Source: Cepaea nemoralis
Lineage: Eukaryota > Mollusca > Gastropoda > Stylommatophora > Helicidae
Direction: 5' to 3'
Length of the DNA: 64,000 nt
NCBI GenBank assembly: GCA_014155875.1
Contig: JACEFZ010025839.1
Location: forward strand, 62,001 to 126,000
Part shown: positions 39,258 through 50,012 of the stretch, in pieces
Position numbering within the stretch: position 1 is the first letter of the stretch
Layout of the letters: each line of letters starts with the position of its first letter
Program-made: the position numbers and the translations under genes
The notes under the pieces: generated by a model
Told to the model about the DNA's origin: nothing
What the model saw: only the letters and a program-made list of their open reading frames with translations
Databases searched by the model: none

Positions 39258-40269
39258 ATACTTTCATAAACACAACTACATACTGTCATAAATACAGCTA
39301 CATAATATCATAAAACAATCACATACTCTCATCAATACAGTTACACACTTTCATAAACACAACTACATACTGTCATAAATACAGCTACATAATATCATAA
39401 AACAATCACATACTCTCATCAATACAGTTACACACTTTCATAACACAACTACATACTGTCATAAATACAGCTACATAATATCATAAAACAATCACATACT
39501 CTCATCAATACAGTTACACACTTTCATAAACACAACTACATACTGTCATAAATACAGCTACATAATATCATAAAACAATCACATACTCTCATCAATACAG
39601 TTACACACTTTCATAAACACAACTACATCCTCTCATAAATACAGCTACATAATATCATAAAACAATCACATACTCTCATCAATACAGTTACACACTTTCA
39701 TAAACACAACTACATCCTCTCATAAATACAGCTACATAATATCATAAAACAATCACATACTCTCATCAATACAGTTACACACTTTCATAAACACAACTAC
39801 ATACTGTCATAAATACAGCTACATAATATCATAAAACAATCACATACTCTCATCAATACAGTTACACACTTTCATAAACACAACTACATACTGTCATAAA
39901 TACAGCTACATAATATCATAAAACAATCACATACTCTCATCAATACAGTTACACACTTTCATAAACACAACTACATCCTCTCATAAATACAGCTACATAA
40001 TATCATAAAACAATCACATACTCTCATCAATACAGTTACACACTTTCATAAACACAACTACATACTGTCATAAATACAGCTACATAATATCATAAAACAA
40101 TCACATACTCTCATCAATACAGTTACACACTTTCATAAACACAACTACATCCTCTCATAAATACAGCTACATAATATCATAAAACAATCACATACTCTCA
40201 TCAATACAGTTACACACTTTCATTAACACAACTACATACTCTCATAAAAACAACCACATATTCTCATAA
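39258..40269. repeat. 87-bp higher-order satellite (four ~22-bp monomers)
   Basis: About eleven units each hold four monomers: CTTTCATAAACACAACTACA, TACTGTCATAAATACAGCTA, ATATCATAAAACAATCACAT and CTCTCATCAATACAGTTACA. Units are almost identical apart from a TACTG/TCCTC switch in the second monomer, which marks alternating groups. The monomer is related to the halves of the 45-bp satellite, but TGATCA is absent. Confidence 0.95.
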
Positions 40270-40333
40270 ACACAACCATTCATTCATTCATTCATTCATT
40301 CATTCATTCATTCATTCATTCATTCATTCATTC
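40270..40333 (-). repeat. (CATT)n tract: 3' tail of the non-LTR element
   Basis: About 16 CATT units sit between the 87-bp satellite and the 3' end of the minus-strand retrotransposon, where they read (AATG)n. Short-repeat tails are typical of several non-LTR clades. Confidence 0.82.
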
Positions 40334-41777
40334 AGTAGCATGTCCTTTGCAGAACCTCGATCCCATAACAACCTTCCGGAAAACCTCTCGATCATAAGCA
40401 AGATGTCCCCCTTCCGATACACCCATCTGGAGATCATCCGCCACATCCTTCATTCATCTTCTCTTTGGCTTTCCTCTTCCTCTTTTCCCAGGCATATACC
40501 TCTCCATTTGTATTCTATCCAAACTTTCGTGACGTTTGAAGTGACCAAAATATTTCAATTGTCTTTGTTTTATCGTCTTTAATAGCCAACCTTCTTCAGT
40601 ATTCAACTCTTGAAATATGGATGCATTTGTTCTTTTCTTTATCCAAGATATTCTTAGAGCTCGTCTATAACATTTATATTCAAAGGCATTTATGCGCTGC
40701 TCAGCTTGTTTAGTAAGTGCCCAGGTCTCACAGGCGTATGTTGCAAAGGGAAAGATGCATGCTCTTAAAAATCTATTTTTTGTAGTTCTATCTGTCCCAC
40801 TTCACAATTTATTCAGTTGTTTGAGGTGCAATAGACATTTGTCGCTTAATTTATGTCATTGTGTCACCATTGTTGGTAATCAATGACCCAAGATATTTAT
40901 AATTTTCCACCACGTCCAATTTTTCCTCATTGGCATATATTTCTTTCTCCATAGTAGTTTTATCTGTATGCATTATCTTTGTTTTTGCTACATTAAGATA
41001 TACGATGTGATTTTCACTATTCAATTGGGTTGAGATTATTAGGCTTTCTATATCATTCTGTGTTGTGGATAGCAATACTGTACCATCAGCATATCGAATC
41101 TCTGGTATGTGAAGACCACCGATACTTAGGGCATCATATTGCTCCCTGTTTATATAATCCCTGACATTTCTCATTATATTTCAGCGTACAGGTTAAACAA
41201 ATATGGGGAAAGCACACAGCTCTGACGGACTCCTTGCTTGATGTCAAAACAATCTGATGTCTCGCCATCAATTCCAACAGCTGCTTGTTGATCTAAATAG
41301 AGCATGTTTATGAGTTGTATTACATGTGATGGAAAGCCAATATTCCTCATGATTTCTCAAAGTTTCTGATGTTGTACACAGTCAAATGCTTTTGAATAAT
41401 CCACAAATAAGAGAATAGATTTACATTAAATTCTCTGCACTTCTCTATAATTAAACGCGTGTTGAGTATTTGATCTCTTGTTCCTCTTCCTTGTCTAAAT
41501 CCAGCTTGAACCACATTAATTTTATCTTCCATTTTCTTACGAAATCTTCACACCATGATGTTCAGTAGAATTTTACTTGCATGACTTATAAAGGCAACTG
41601 TTCTATAGTTGGTGCATAATTTCAGGGTGCCATTTTTCAGTATTGGAATGAAGATAGTTCTCTTCCAATCTTTTGGCCATATACCATATGTCCATATCAG
41701 TTTTACATAATGCGTGATAGATGTATATGCATTCTTCTCCTCCTGCTTTAATTAGTTCAGTAAACACACCCACATTC
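40334..41777 (-). pseudogene. 5'-truncated non-LTR retrotransposon, RT domain and C terminus
   Basis: Reverse transcriptases of this type copy their own RNA at a nicked target. On the minus strand the fragment begins inside the fingers region (NGIWPKDWKR-like at about 41690) and NYRT-like sequence. It continues with VQAGFRQGRGTRDQI at 41,510-41,470, a SKAF-like segment, GVRQS near 41220, and the catalytic-loop remnant RYADGTVLL near 41,090 (YADD changed to YADG). YKYLGSLITNNG follows near 40,890. The C-terminal part ends near 40,340 with GKRGRGKPKRRWMKDV-like sequence. Several frameshifts and the missing second Asp show it is dead. Satellite monomers flank it on both sides and an (AATG)n tail follows, so it is an insertion into the satellite. 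Confidence 0.88.
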
Positions 41778-41960
41778 CCTAATAAACACAACTACATACT
41801 CTCAAAAACAAAAACTACATACTAGCATAAATACAGTTACACACTTTCATAAACACATCTATACTGTCATAATTACAGTTACACACTTTCATAAACAAGG
41901 CTGCTATATAATCTAATGAGCACAAATGCATACTCCCATGAACATAATTACTTCATAAGA
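41778..41960. repeat. Satellite monomers beyond the retrotransposon insertion
   Basis: About eight diverged ~22-bp monomers (AATAAACACAACTACATACT, CATAAATACAGTTACACACT) continue the array interrupted by the non-LTR element. Confidence 0.85.
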
Positions 41961-41989
41961 TTTAAGTGCAGGTATATAATCAAATGTAA

Positions 41990-42440
41990 TAAATGTTCCA
42001 GAAGCTGTTTCCTGCTAGTCGTCTGTGATGTTGCTTGCTTGCGTTCGCTGGCTGTGAACTCCAGCATAAAGTCCTGTATGTCGGATGAAGACATACTGTT
42101 GTCCAACATCAGTGTGATGTCATACAGGACCTGAGGTTTGCATGAGTATCCGTTGTCCCGTGTCTGGCTTATTGGTGTGCAGACTTGTGGTTCCTCGCCG
42201 TGCAGGTAGATACTCTCCGACTTCAGAAGAATCAGCGATCCTACTACGTTAGCCAGGACCCCGAAGGGACCTATTACCCAGGACTCACGATTAGGACGTG
42301 TTAGTAGGTCTTGGCCAGTATAAAACCTAGTCCTGGTGCCTTGGAAACACCTCTGCGTCCCGGTCTGTGATGTGATAAGGCCATCACTTCGTGTAGGCCT
42401 GAGAGATGAAGGAATCGGTGTCCATCTTTCAATCACTTTG
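41990..42440 (-). repeat. Dispersed repeat family D, copy 1
   Basis: It matches 54505-54755 in the same orientation over GCTTGCTTGCGTTCGCTG, GTGAACTCCAGCA, GTCCTGTATGTCGGATGAAG, TGTTGTCCAACATCA, GAGTATCCGTTGTCCC, CCTCGCCGTGCAGG and CCTCTGCGTCCC. A 162-codon minus-strand frame spans it (41948-42436) with no motif that I recognise. The equivalent frame in copy 2 is broken. It may be a fragment of an unrecognised retroelement ORF. Confidence 0.72.
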
Positions 42441-43150
42441 ACAAGTGACGAGCATAGGCATGGAACCCGAGACCGACCGTGCTCATGACATTACCAACGC
42501 AGTTCGCTATCAACTTCGCTAGCCCGTCCAGGCATAAAGCAACATAAATCAGAAAATAAAATTCCTAAAACGTGTGTACTTGAATTGTACGAACATTTGT
42601 CTAAATTTTTGACAGTTCATGAGTACTCCAATCACTTCTGCCAGCATATTACGCCTCACCTGCGCGGAGTGCTACATGTGAGAGTTTCAAGATGCTCGAT
42701 AATGTGTTTTTGCTTTCTATTCTAGTCGTTTCGAGATTTAGATTACTTGTCGTCCTATAATGAGCAGTTGCTAAATCAGCGAAAATGAGAAGTGGATCTG
42801 GTAAGCTTACAGGGACACATTTTGTCAATTGAGATTGTGTTCTAGTCAAGTTTTCCATTTCTACTTCTGGTCTTCGTTGTTTTGCTCATTGTATGTTGAC
42901 AACATTACTGGAACACATATTGTCAATTCTGATTGTGTTCTAGTCACGTTTTCCAGTTTTATTTCTCGTTTTCGTTTATATGTTCATTATATGTTGACAA
43001 CTTTACTACAGTTCAACCACTTACTTATAGATCAGTTTCTATGTTTAAGTTGCTATGTTTAAGTAGTTATGTATCTTGATTTATGGCTGCATAAAATCAA
43101 TGTAATATCGTAGTTTTTAAAGTGTGCTGGGGATAAGAAGTCGTTGCTAG
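42441..43150 (-). other. No gene; tRNA-like remnant at 42441-42530
   Basis: On the minus strand, GGGCTAGCGAAGTTGATAGC (A-box-like) and GGTCTCGGGTTCCATGCC (B-box-like) resemble a SINE head. Elsewhere, TTGTCAATTGAGATTGTGTTC and TTGTCAATTCTGATTGTGTT recur near 42,823 and 42,920 as a partial duplication. No gene was recognised. Confidence 0.4.
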
Positions 43151-43174
43151 GGGGGAAAGGGGGGGGGGGGGGGG
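43151..43174. repeat. G-run
   Basis: A run of G interrupted once by AAA. It is slippage-prone and its length may be unreliable. Confidence 0.85.
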
Positions 43175-43244
43175 TAGTCAGCAGTATTCGTGGGGTCGAT
43201 CCAGGTATTAAGTTTGGTTTTCAATTTATACTAAACATATAGTG

Positions 43245-43470
43245 TTGGCTTCTGTGGTTGAGAGATAGCATACGGAATTTGACAATCATTTCCGCTGTGA
43301 AACTTCAGGTGCGATGAGGGCAGAGTAGCTGAATTCTTCTCTATACCGGTCAGTTAGATTGACATGTTGACTTCTGGTTCAGAAAGCAATGGCAAACTAC
43401 AGAACGTAAAAATCCAGTAAATCAACCTGTGGTAGGGGGTTGATTGTAACATTCTGTAAAGAGCTGGCAA
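43245..43470 (+). mobile_element. SINE family B, copy 5
   Basis: The core TTCAGAAAGCAATGGCAAAC at 43378 is followed by TACAGAACGTAAAAATCCAG and a tail with ACATTCTGTAAAGAGCTGGC near 43448. The tRNA-like 5' part (TTGGCTTCTGTGGTTGAGAG) is recognisable, but the B box is decayed. Confidence 0.75.
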
Positions 43471-43611
43471 AGTTTGAACAATTCTCTGTCCCTCCTGAGT
43501 GTTGTAGCCACGTGTTCAAGGCAACTACTCACGAATGTGGTGTCCAGATAATTTACATTATGTATACCACAGATCACAAACATTTGATGTATCACCACTT
43601 ACATTGCCATT

Positions 43612-44100
43612 TATTTCATGACACTTTGCCAACACTTTCAAAGTACGTAGCCATTCATTCAACCACACTTTGTTATCACTGTCACATTACGTAGTCATTC
43701 ATTTTACCACATGTTGCCATCACTTTTACAGAATGTAGCTATTCATTCACCCACACATTGCCGTAACTTGTACAGAACGTAGCTATTCTTTGCATCACTT
43801 TCACAGTACGTAGCCATTTATTTAACCACACTTTGTTATAACCTTTCACGATACGTAGCCATTAATTTCACCACACTTTGTAATTATCTTTCACGATACG
43901 TAGCCATTCATTCAACCACACTTTGTCATTAACTTTCACGGAACGTAGCCATTCATTCAACCACACTTTGTCATTACTTTTCACAGAACGTAGCCATTCA
44001 TTCAACCACACTTTGTCATTACCTTTCACAGAACGTAGCCATTCGTTCAGCCACACTTTGTCATTACCTTTCACGGTACGTAGCCATTCATTCCAACTTG
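43612..44100. repeat. 45-bp minisatellite, about 11 units
   Basis: The unit is AACGTAGCCATTCATTCAAC, CACACTTTGTCATTACTTTT, CACAG. Left-hand units are diverged and some are shorter. Right-hand units (43,880-44,080) are nearly identical. Because 45 is 15 codons, both strands carry open repeats (for example ERSHSFNHTLSL on +), which I consider incidental. It is unrelated in sequence to the large satellite. Confidence 0.92.
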
Positions 44101-44335
44101 TGGCGTTACGTCTCTCCCACGCTTTTATCCGCCCGATCTCATACATCTGCATTCACCACAAAATCCTCATCTCCATGTTACACATGTAATGTGTTATCAA
44201 GCAAGACACCATCACAATTAGCTCATGGTGCTAAACACAAAACTCACAAAATAATTCATTAGGAGTCTGGAGGCGACAGTAGAACATTAGGAGAAACATT
44301 ATCTTCACCATGTTACGAAATCAGACTAACAAACC

Positions 44336-44480
44336 GCCATGTATCACACTAATTACGTGTGTTATGTATGGCTTTTTCCCATAATGTGCATCAGAGTAAC
44401 AAAACGCCATGAATCAGACTCGTTATGTGTGTTGTGTATGGCTTTTTCCCCACAATGTGAATGAGAGTAACTGTCACGGG
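44336..44480. repeat. 70-bp minisatellite, two units
   Basis: Two copies of CCATGAATCAGACTCGTTAT, GTGTGTTGTGTATGGCTTTT, TCCCCACAATGTGAATGAGA, GTAAC are near-identical to the three units at 46349-46548, two kilobases away. Confidence 0.85.
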
Positions 44481-44541
44481 ACCACTGGAGGTAACGATCA
44501 GATGATAGATTTACAGAGACAGCTGCAACTTTTTGTTGATA

Positions 44542-44561
44542 GGGGGGGGGGGGGGGGGGGG
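44542..44561. repeat. G20 run
   Basis: An uninterrupted G homopolymer. Its exact length is uncertain in any assembly. Confidence 0.9.
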
Positions 44562-45104
44562 AACACTTCCATCGGATCAAACGAAACCAAAAGTCCTTGA
44601 GATTTCCCCAGGACACAGGAAAATTGTCGGCATGTTAGTTTGCCCGAATCGCAAGACGAAAGGGAAAACGCCGTTTTGATTTGGTTGCCGCCAAGACCAC
44701 CTGTTGTTGACAGCGAATGACGTCACTCGGACAATCTCCGACTGGAGGAAACATAACTTATTTGCCGCCAGTGGGAAAAATGGAATTAAACTAGACTGAA
44801 GTGTTTGGCTAGCTCTGTTCAAATTTAGGAAAGAATCTATTGTGTTCTGTGTCAATTAAAGTTGATGAACATGTGTCTTGCATGGCAATGTGTAGATTCA
44901 ATTCAGGATAGAGCTGGTTTACATAAGGTATTCACTAGATAGCGTTTAGGTATAAGTAATGTAGGATAGTCTAGTGATAGATAGAGTTTAGGACTTGAGC
45001 ATAGTGTTGTTGCTTTGTGGTTAGGTATTCTAGGAGTGTCGGCGACAGCAGGCAGTCGCGTTGTTAAACTAGCCAGTGTGAGATGTCAATTGGCTCAGCT
45101 GGTT
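44562..45104. other. No recognisable gene
   Basis: A 92-codon minus-strand frame at 44577-44855 has no family features. No repeat was seen. Confidence 0.45.
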
Positions 45105-46345
45105 GAGAATAGTGTAGTGGGATGATATTTGGAGAGATTGGGGATGGTTGGGGGATAGGGGAAATGTCCAGGGGTGGGATCTTCCAGTGGGGTGTCTACT
45201 GGGGTTCTGCACTGTGCCTTTGGTCTTTCCTTGTCTTACCCTAACTCAGACCGATGTGATGAGCTCCTCTGCCCTATGACAGAGTTTAGTCCACTGTTAA
45301 ATATCTGAGTGCGGCCGTCGGCCTGCACTCATCTAATAGGGGTCAGTGTCGGGTTGCTCTCACCAGGTGTGTACTCTCTTTCACAGGTTCCACTCCGGTT
45401 ATGAAGAAAACAAGCTGAACATTCACTGTTTAAGATTCTGGATGATTCAGTGAAGGAGGTTTTATTCAGCGGCTTTTGCTCTGGGCCCATAATCAAGAGG
45501 GTCTGAAGGAACATGGCTCTGTTGAGCGGAAACAGATAACTATCTGGAAATGACTCCTTAGTGATCGGGTTCACGGAAGTTGAATGAAATTATTCTCCAT
45601 ACCACATCTAAAAAGAACAATATGGGTTATAAGGGGAACAGGAACAACGAACATAGCGTTCTTCTCAGTTATTAGATTCCTGTGGAACTGTAATTATTAA
45701 CTGTGTAATCGTGAAACTCTAGAACATTTAGGAATGAATCATTTTGTTTCAAGTGACAGTGATCCGTGTTTTCACGATACAGGGATTGTTAAATCTCAGA
45801 ATGGCAGGGACATTTAGTAACATTGTGTGTGATCGATTCAGGATCAGTATTGGACTATATCCGTGATTGGTGACCAGGTATTTGGGTTATCAAAGAGCTA
45901 CTGGAGGAAGTCAACATCTGGCAGGAGGGACACATCGTTTGGTGAGGTCATTGTGTGCTGAGCTATGATGATGTTGTGTGGCCATTACCGGGATGATCAG
46001 ACTTTGCTCCTGAGCTGTCCGGTCTGATTCTGCAGACACACTAGAGTATACGACATACATTCTACACATACACTTCGCACATACATACACTTTTCTTCAT
46101 TAAATTAAATTGTTATTAATTTTTAGAAGCTAGAGTTGTGCAGTATGTTGTTTTGGGGAAGAATGAGAGGGGACATGATCCAGTGGTGAGTGGTGAGAGA
46201 GAAAGAGGTATCCAGGGATTGACGTGGCGTTGTGGACGGAATCTAGTGGATTCTCCAGAATAATGATATGGGGTTAAGAAGAATGTGGGTGTTGAATCCC
46301 CTCACCCCAGGGACGACACTATAAATAAATACACGACAGTAACAA
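45105..46345 (+). mobile_element. Dispersed element family F, copy 2
   Basis: This is an inverted, diverged copy of 35645-36850. Near 45,372 it carries CTCTCTTTCACAGGTTCCAC, a pyrimidine tract ending in CAG. The same place in copy 1 (minus strand, ~36,560) reads GTTTCTCTCACAGGTTCCAT, and a similar word, TATTTTTCACAGGTTCAACT, occurs near 60,490. Such a shape resembles a splice acceptor. The element holds GTCATAGGGCAGAGGAGC-type words on the opposite strand and ends in GTGTCGTCCC (minus). No readable protein was found. Confidence 0.72.
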
Positions 46346-46348
46346 CTA

Positions 46349-46548
46349 ACCATGAATCACACCAGTTACGTGTGTTGTGTATGGCTCTTTCCCACAATGT
46401 GAATCAGAGTAATAACACGCCATGAATCACAATAGTCGCGTGTTCTGTGTATGGCTCTTCCCCACAATGTGAATGAGAGTAACAACACGCCATGAATCAC
46501 ACCAGTTACGGTTGTGTTTGGCTCTTTCCCACAGTGTGAACTGGCCAA
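46349..46548. repeat. 70-bp minisatellite, three units
   Basis: Three units CCATGAATCACACCAGTTAC, GTGTGTTGTGTATGGCTCTT, TCCCACAATGTGAATCAGAG, TAATAACACG lie immediately after element F copy 2. They are the same family as 44336-44480, so the two sites bracket the element. Confidence 0.88.
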
Positions 46549-46913
46549 ATGATTGTTCCCATTTCTTGTATGCTCGCTGTGAACTCAAGCTTGGTCCATA
46601 CACTTGCTACTACTATAGCCTGTTCACATTTGCGTGCCATTATTCACAATCACTTTTTATGAAAACTGTCTCTTGCATCGTTATGAAACTTTCCTGCCAT
46701 CTTATATTTACCCCCACCCAAGGAATATGTCTTTGATATGTCCAAAGGCAACTTACATCATCGAAAGCGACGACATTTCTTTGATGTTTTGGCAAATAGT
46801 TAGTGAATTCACGCTAATAAACTTGTTTTACAGTAAATGCACGTCAATTCGGGTGACGACAAAAGTACAAGGCGTAGCCAGATTCGTATGGGAGTGGGTG
46901 CAATAAAAAAAAT
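46549..46913. other. No recognisable gene
   Basis: Two overlapping + strand frames of 87-90 codons show no recognised domain. Confidence 0.45.
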
Positions 46914-47155
46914 AGTCGCGTAAAAGTCGACAGGGTCGACTGCATTGCACTGGGTTCTTATTCCTATATGGCTCAGTCTCTTTCCGCAGCGCGGAAAGCG
47001 TCGCACAAAGCACGAACTCTGTAGCTCAAGAGACGACCCTCTGGAGTCTCTGAAAAAAACGTGCACTCGTGAACTGAAGGACACAGCCCGGAATCGAACC
47101 CACAACCCTCGGAGCCCGAGTCAGACTGCTTGATCACTTCACAACGGAGACTCCC
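46914..47155 (-). mobile_element. tRNA-derived SINE family A, copy 3 (best copy)
   Basis: On the minus strand, GGGAGTCTCCGTTGTGAAGT opens the tRNA-like head. The A box is TTGTGAAGTGATCAAGC and the B box GTGGGTTCGATTCCGGGC. The body reads GTGCACGTTTTTTTCAGAGA, GGTCGTCTCTTGAGCTACAG, AGTTCGTGCTTTGTGCGACG and GAGACTGAGCC, and ends GTCGACTTTTACGCGAC. No 5S sequence precedes this copy. Confidence 0.9.
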
Positions 47156-48353
47156 GGGTGCAACGTGTAATATTAATAAAGACAGGGAATTTGCAGAGGC
47201 ATGGGGTAAATAATGTGGAATCGAAATTTAAAAATGACAGGAAAGTAGAAGGAATATATTTCTTACCTTATTTATTAATTTCTTTCTGTTTTATTTTTCA
47301 GCTGCTGGTTACTAATGTGTACACAAGTATTCATGTTACTAGGATGCATTTAGCTTTTTATATTGAGTTCGTGAAAGCTTCCAAATAGCTGTGCGTTAAT
47401 GTGCGTATGGAGTGACCAGAAATGATACCGCAATTTAGTCATCATGTGTCAATTTTTAAGGATCTGTTCAGCTGTCTGTGTAGTTTGTTCACACGTACAC
47501 ATGGGTGACAGACCGCTTTAAGTCCTCGTGAAAGATTGTCTACTCTGCTGTTTACCGTTCAAAGGCGGAACATGATTACCTTTTTTGCACGACGAATATA
47601 GTTGTCAATGTCTCTGTAGTGGGCTTTCTTCATAACGGCCAAGATGTTGGTTCTCTTTTCATTGAAGTTTATAGATTGATTCGTATGTTCGTGTGTTGTC
47701 CGCTAATTTGACAACGTGTTTGCTCTCACGTTTCTTGTTATGCCACAATATGTCAGTTTCTACCGCAATATTACTCTTCTGTTGGTATTCAATGCGTTTA
47801 GGGTTGTTGTTTTGTTTTTGTTTTTCGATGCAGGGGGATTCTGATCGTTAGAAGGGTATCCCCTTCCACAAGTGTTTCGGACCATCATACTATTGACATT
47901 CTCTAGGGGAGGTCCGTCCGGGTTATGACTCCGGGCGTCTTTCCCTTGCCGTAGAGACGTTCGGCCACATTCGTTGTCCCTGTTGTCGTGCTTTTCCCTT
48001 CGCTGTTACCATGTCCACTCTCAGGCATCCCCTCCTCTGTGATGAGAGTCGTGCAGCATGTGCTTGACCCTTAGCACGTGTTGTCGTGGGTAAACAAGCT
48101 TCTTCCCCTGCCACAGCCTCTATCACCTCCATCTGTCTGCGTTGCTGAGTTCCTTCTTTGTGCCCCGGTCACAGCGCCGCACTCTACTAGGAAGCCGGTT
48201 CTTCCTTTCCGTTTCTGCACCCACCTCTTGGTCTCTGCAAATGAGTGAGTGCGACTTACGGACGATTACCGCAATGTTATGGATGTTAGACTTCAGCCGA
48301 CATTTGTATGATTTGACCGCACTCAGACTCACCACTCACGCTCGAAGGAAAGG
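47156..48353. other. No recognisable gene
   Basis: Short frames only. The GC-richer stretch 47,880-48,240 has frames on both strands but no family signature. I found no terminal repeat for the adjoining transposase. Confidence 0.5.
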
Positions 48354-49010
48354 CTAAAGTTCTGACACGAGACGTTGCAAGTTAGTTTTCTTGGTTGAGA
48401 GATAATTAGTTCTACCAGCAAGGGCTTTGACCAAACGCTGTCCTTTACTGCTGGGCACATATCGCTTTATCTTTCCATCCACTGCTTGCCATTTCTTTTC
48501 ACTTGTGTGGTGCGCATTGATAAAGGTTTCATCCAAAAACACCATGTCATAATTTTCTTTGCGTATTTCCCTTATTTCACGTAGGTATCTGCTTCTCATG
48601 GTTCCGAAATGCGGTTGCTCGCAAATGATATTTCCCCCAGTCCACAAAGTTGTTTTGGATAGCTCTATGTCATTGTTCTTTCGCAACCAAACCCTAAGTT
48701 TTCTTACAGTCACTGTTTCTTTGGTATCCAGCATTTTTATAATAGTTCGACTAGTTAGAATTAGTTAGATTAGTTAGATTAGAATAGTTCGACATCCTTG
48801 TCAAAGCTGTCTACAATTGCCTTTCTACCTACCATTTGCTTATCGCGTGCTGTTTTCATTTCAGATTCTTGCACCCATCGACGAATATGACCGTTTACTC
48901 AAACCCAATGCACGCACTGTTCTTTTCTCGGGATTTGTAATGGCATGAAACCGTTTCCTGCGATCAGCTTCTTGACAAAAATATGTGTACAACTTCATAG
49001 CGATGCTTTG
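48354..49010 (-). pseudogene. Truncated Tc1/IS630-type DDE transposase
   Basis: On the minus strand the stretch from about 49,000 to 48,850 encodes KLYTYFCQEADRRKRFHAI and NPEKRTVRALGLSKRS, an N-terminal helix-turn-helix-like segment. Stops and a frameshift follow. From 48,734 a 126-codon frame carries TVRKLRVWLRKNN, a YLREIREIRKENYDMVFLDE stretch and ETFINAHHTSEKKWQ. This last part is the catalytic-Asp block (LDETxxNxHHT) of a DDE endonuclease family seen in animal IS630/Tc1-like elements. SSKGQRLVKALAG follows, as in that family. The frame stops at 48354, before any DNAPYH-like second Asp or the final Glu. Only the first third of the catalytic core remains, so it is inactive. Confidence 0.8.
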
Positions 49011-49920
49011 AAGTGTACAAAATTGCACATACAATCCCATTCAACAATATTCACACATTGAAATGTTAGCGATAAATAGAAAGATTTATAAAATAATCAC
49101 GTTTCATGAAAGCACCCACATTATTGACGACACCTCTGAACACTCCCGTTCCACTATTGATGTGCTCCTCATAAGGAAATTCCCGTGCACCACGGAGAAA
49201 ATTCACCATTGAACGCTGATGATTTTGGGTTAAGATGTAATATATTTTATAATATGCACTTCATCTCTGACCCGTAAATTATATACCGCATATAAACAAA
49301 CATTGAAATCTGCTGTAGAATCTCCAGAACAAACAAAAAAAATTGTTGGGTGGACATAATGATAAGGTTATATGCTATATCTCATCATTTTCCCTCAGTT
49401 GGTTACTGAGACATGGAATTTTATATGGAGGCATAGAAATGTGAATGCACTATAGTAGTAGTTGCTACTATTGGGGGGTACAATTGATTGACGTTGTTTG
49501 CTTGTGGAACACTTTGCATACTACCAGTGTCCTACTGCAATCGAGCGAACCAACTCCAACTTACAGGTACTTGTAATTTAAGACCCCAAGGCAAGGACAG
49601 GAAGTCAACATTATAGTACAATTGATCGGTGTATGGACTGAACCCGCTACCATACCATCAGTCTTATTCTTTCGGCCACGCAGACCTCTGATAACTGTTA
49701 GTTGTATACAAGATCTCTTCATCCTGTATTGACAGATTTCGAATAAAATATTTACATTACCCGAGGCAGGTAATTAATACGTATCCCTCAGAAGTAGCCA
49801 GGGGCGGATAACTGTATACTTAGAGACGAGTTATTGTTCCAAAAAAAAAGGGGGCATATTTGACATCGTACTGAAAGACGGACTGCAGGATACGGAGATA
49901 ACTGTACACATAGTCGAAAT
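49011..49920. other. No recognisable gene
   Basis: AT-rich sequence with no long frame and no tandem structure. Confidence 0.5.

Positions 49921-49924
<4 letters not shown>

Positions 49925-50008
<84 letters not shown>
49925..50008. repeat. (GA)n microsatellite
   Basis: About 42 GA units directly follow the (GAAC)n tail of the first minus-strand retrocopy, in the same arrangement as the GA tracts in the composite array to the right. Confidence 0.95.
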
Positions 50009-50012
<4 letters not shown>

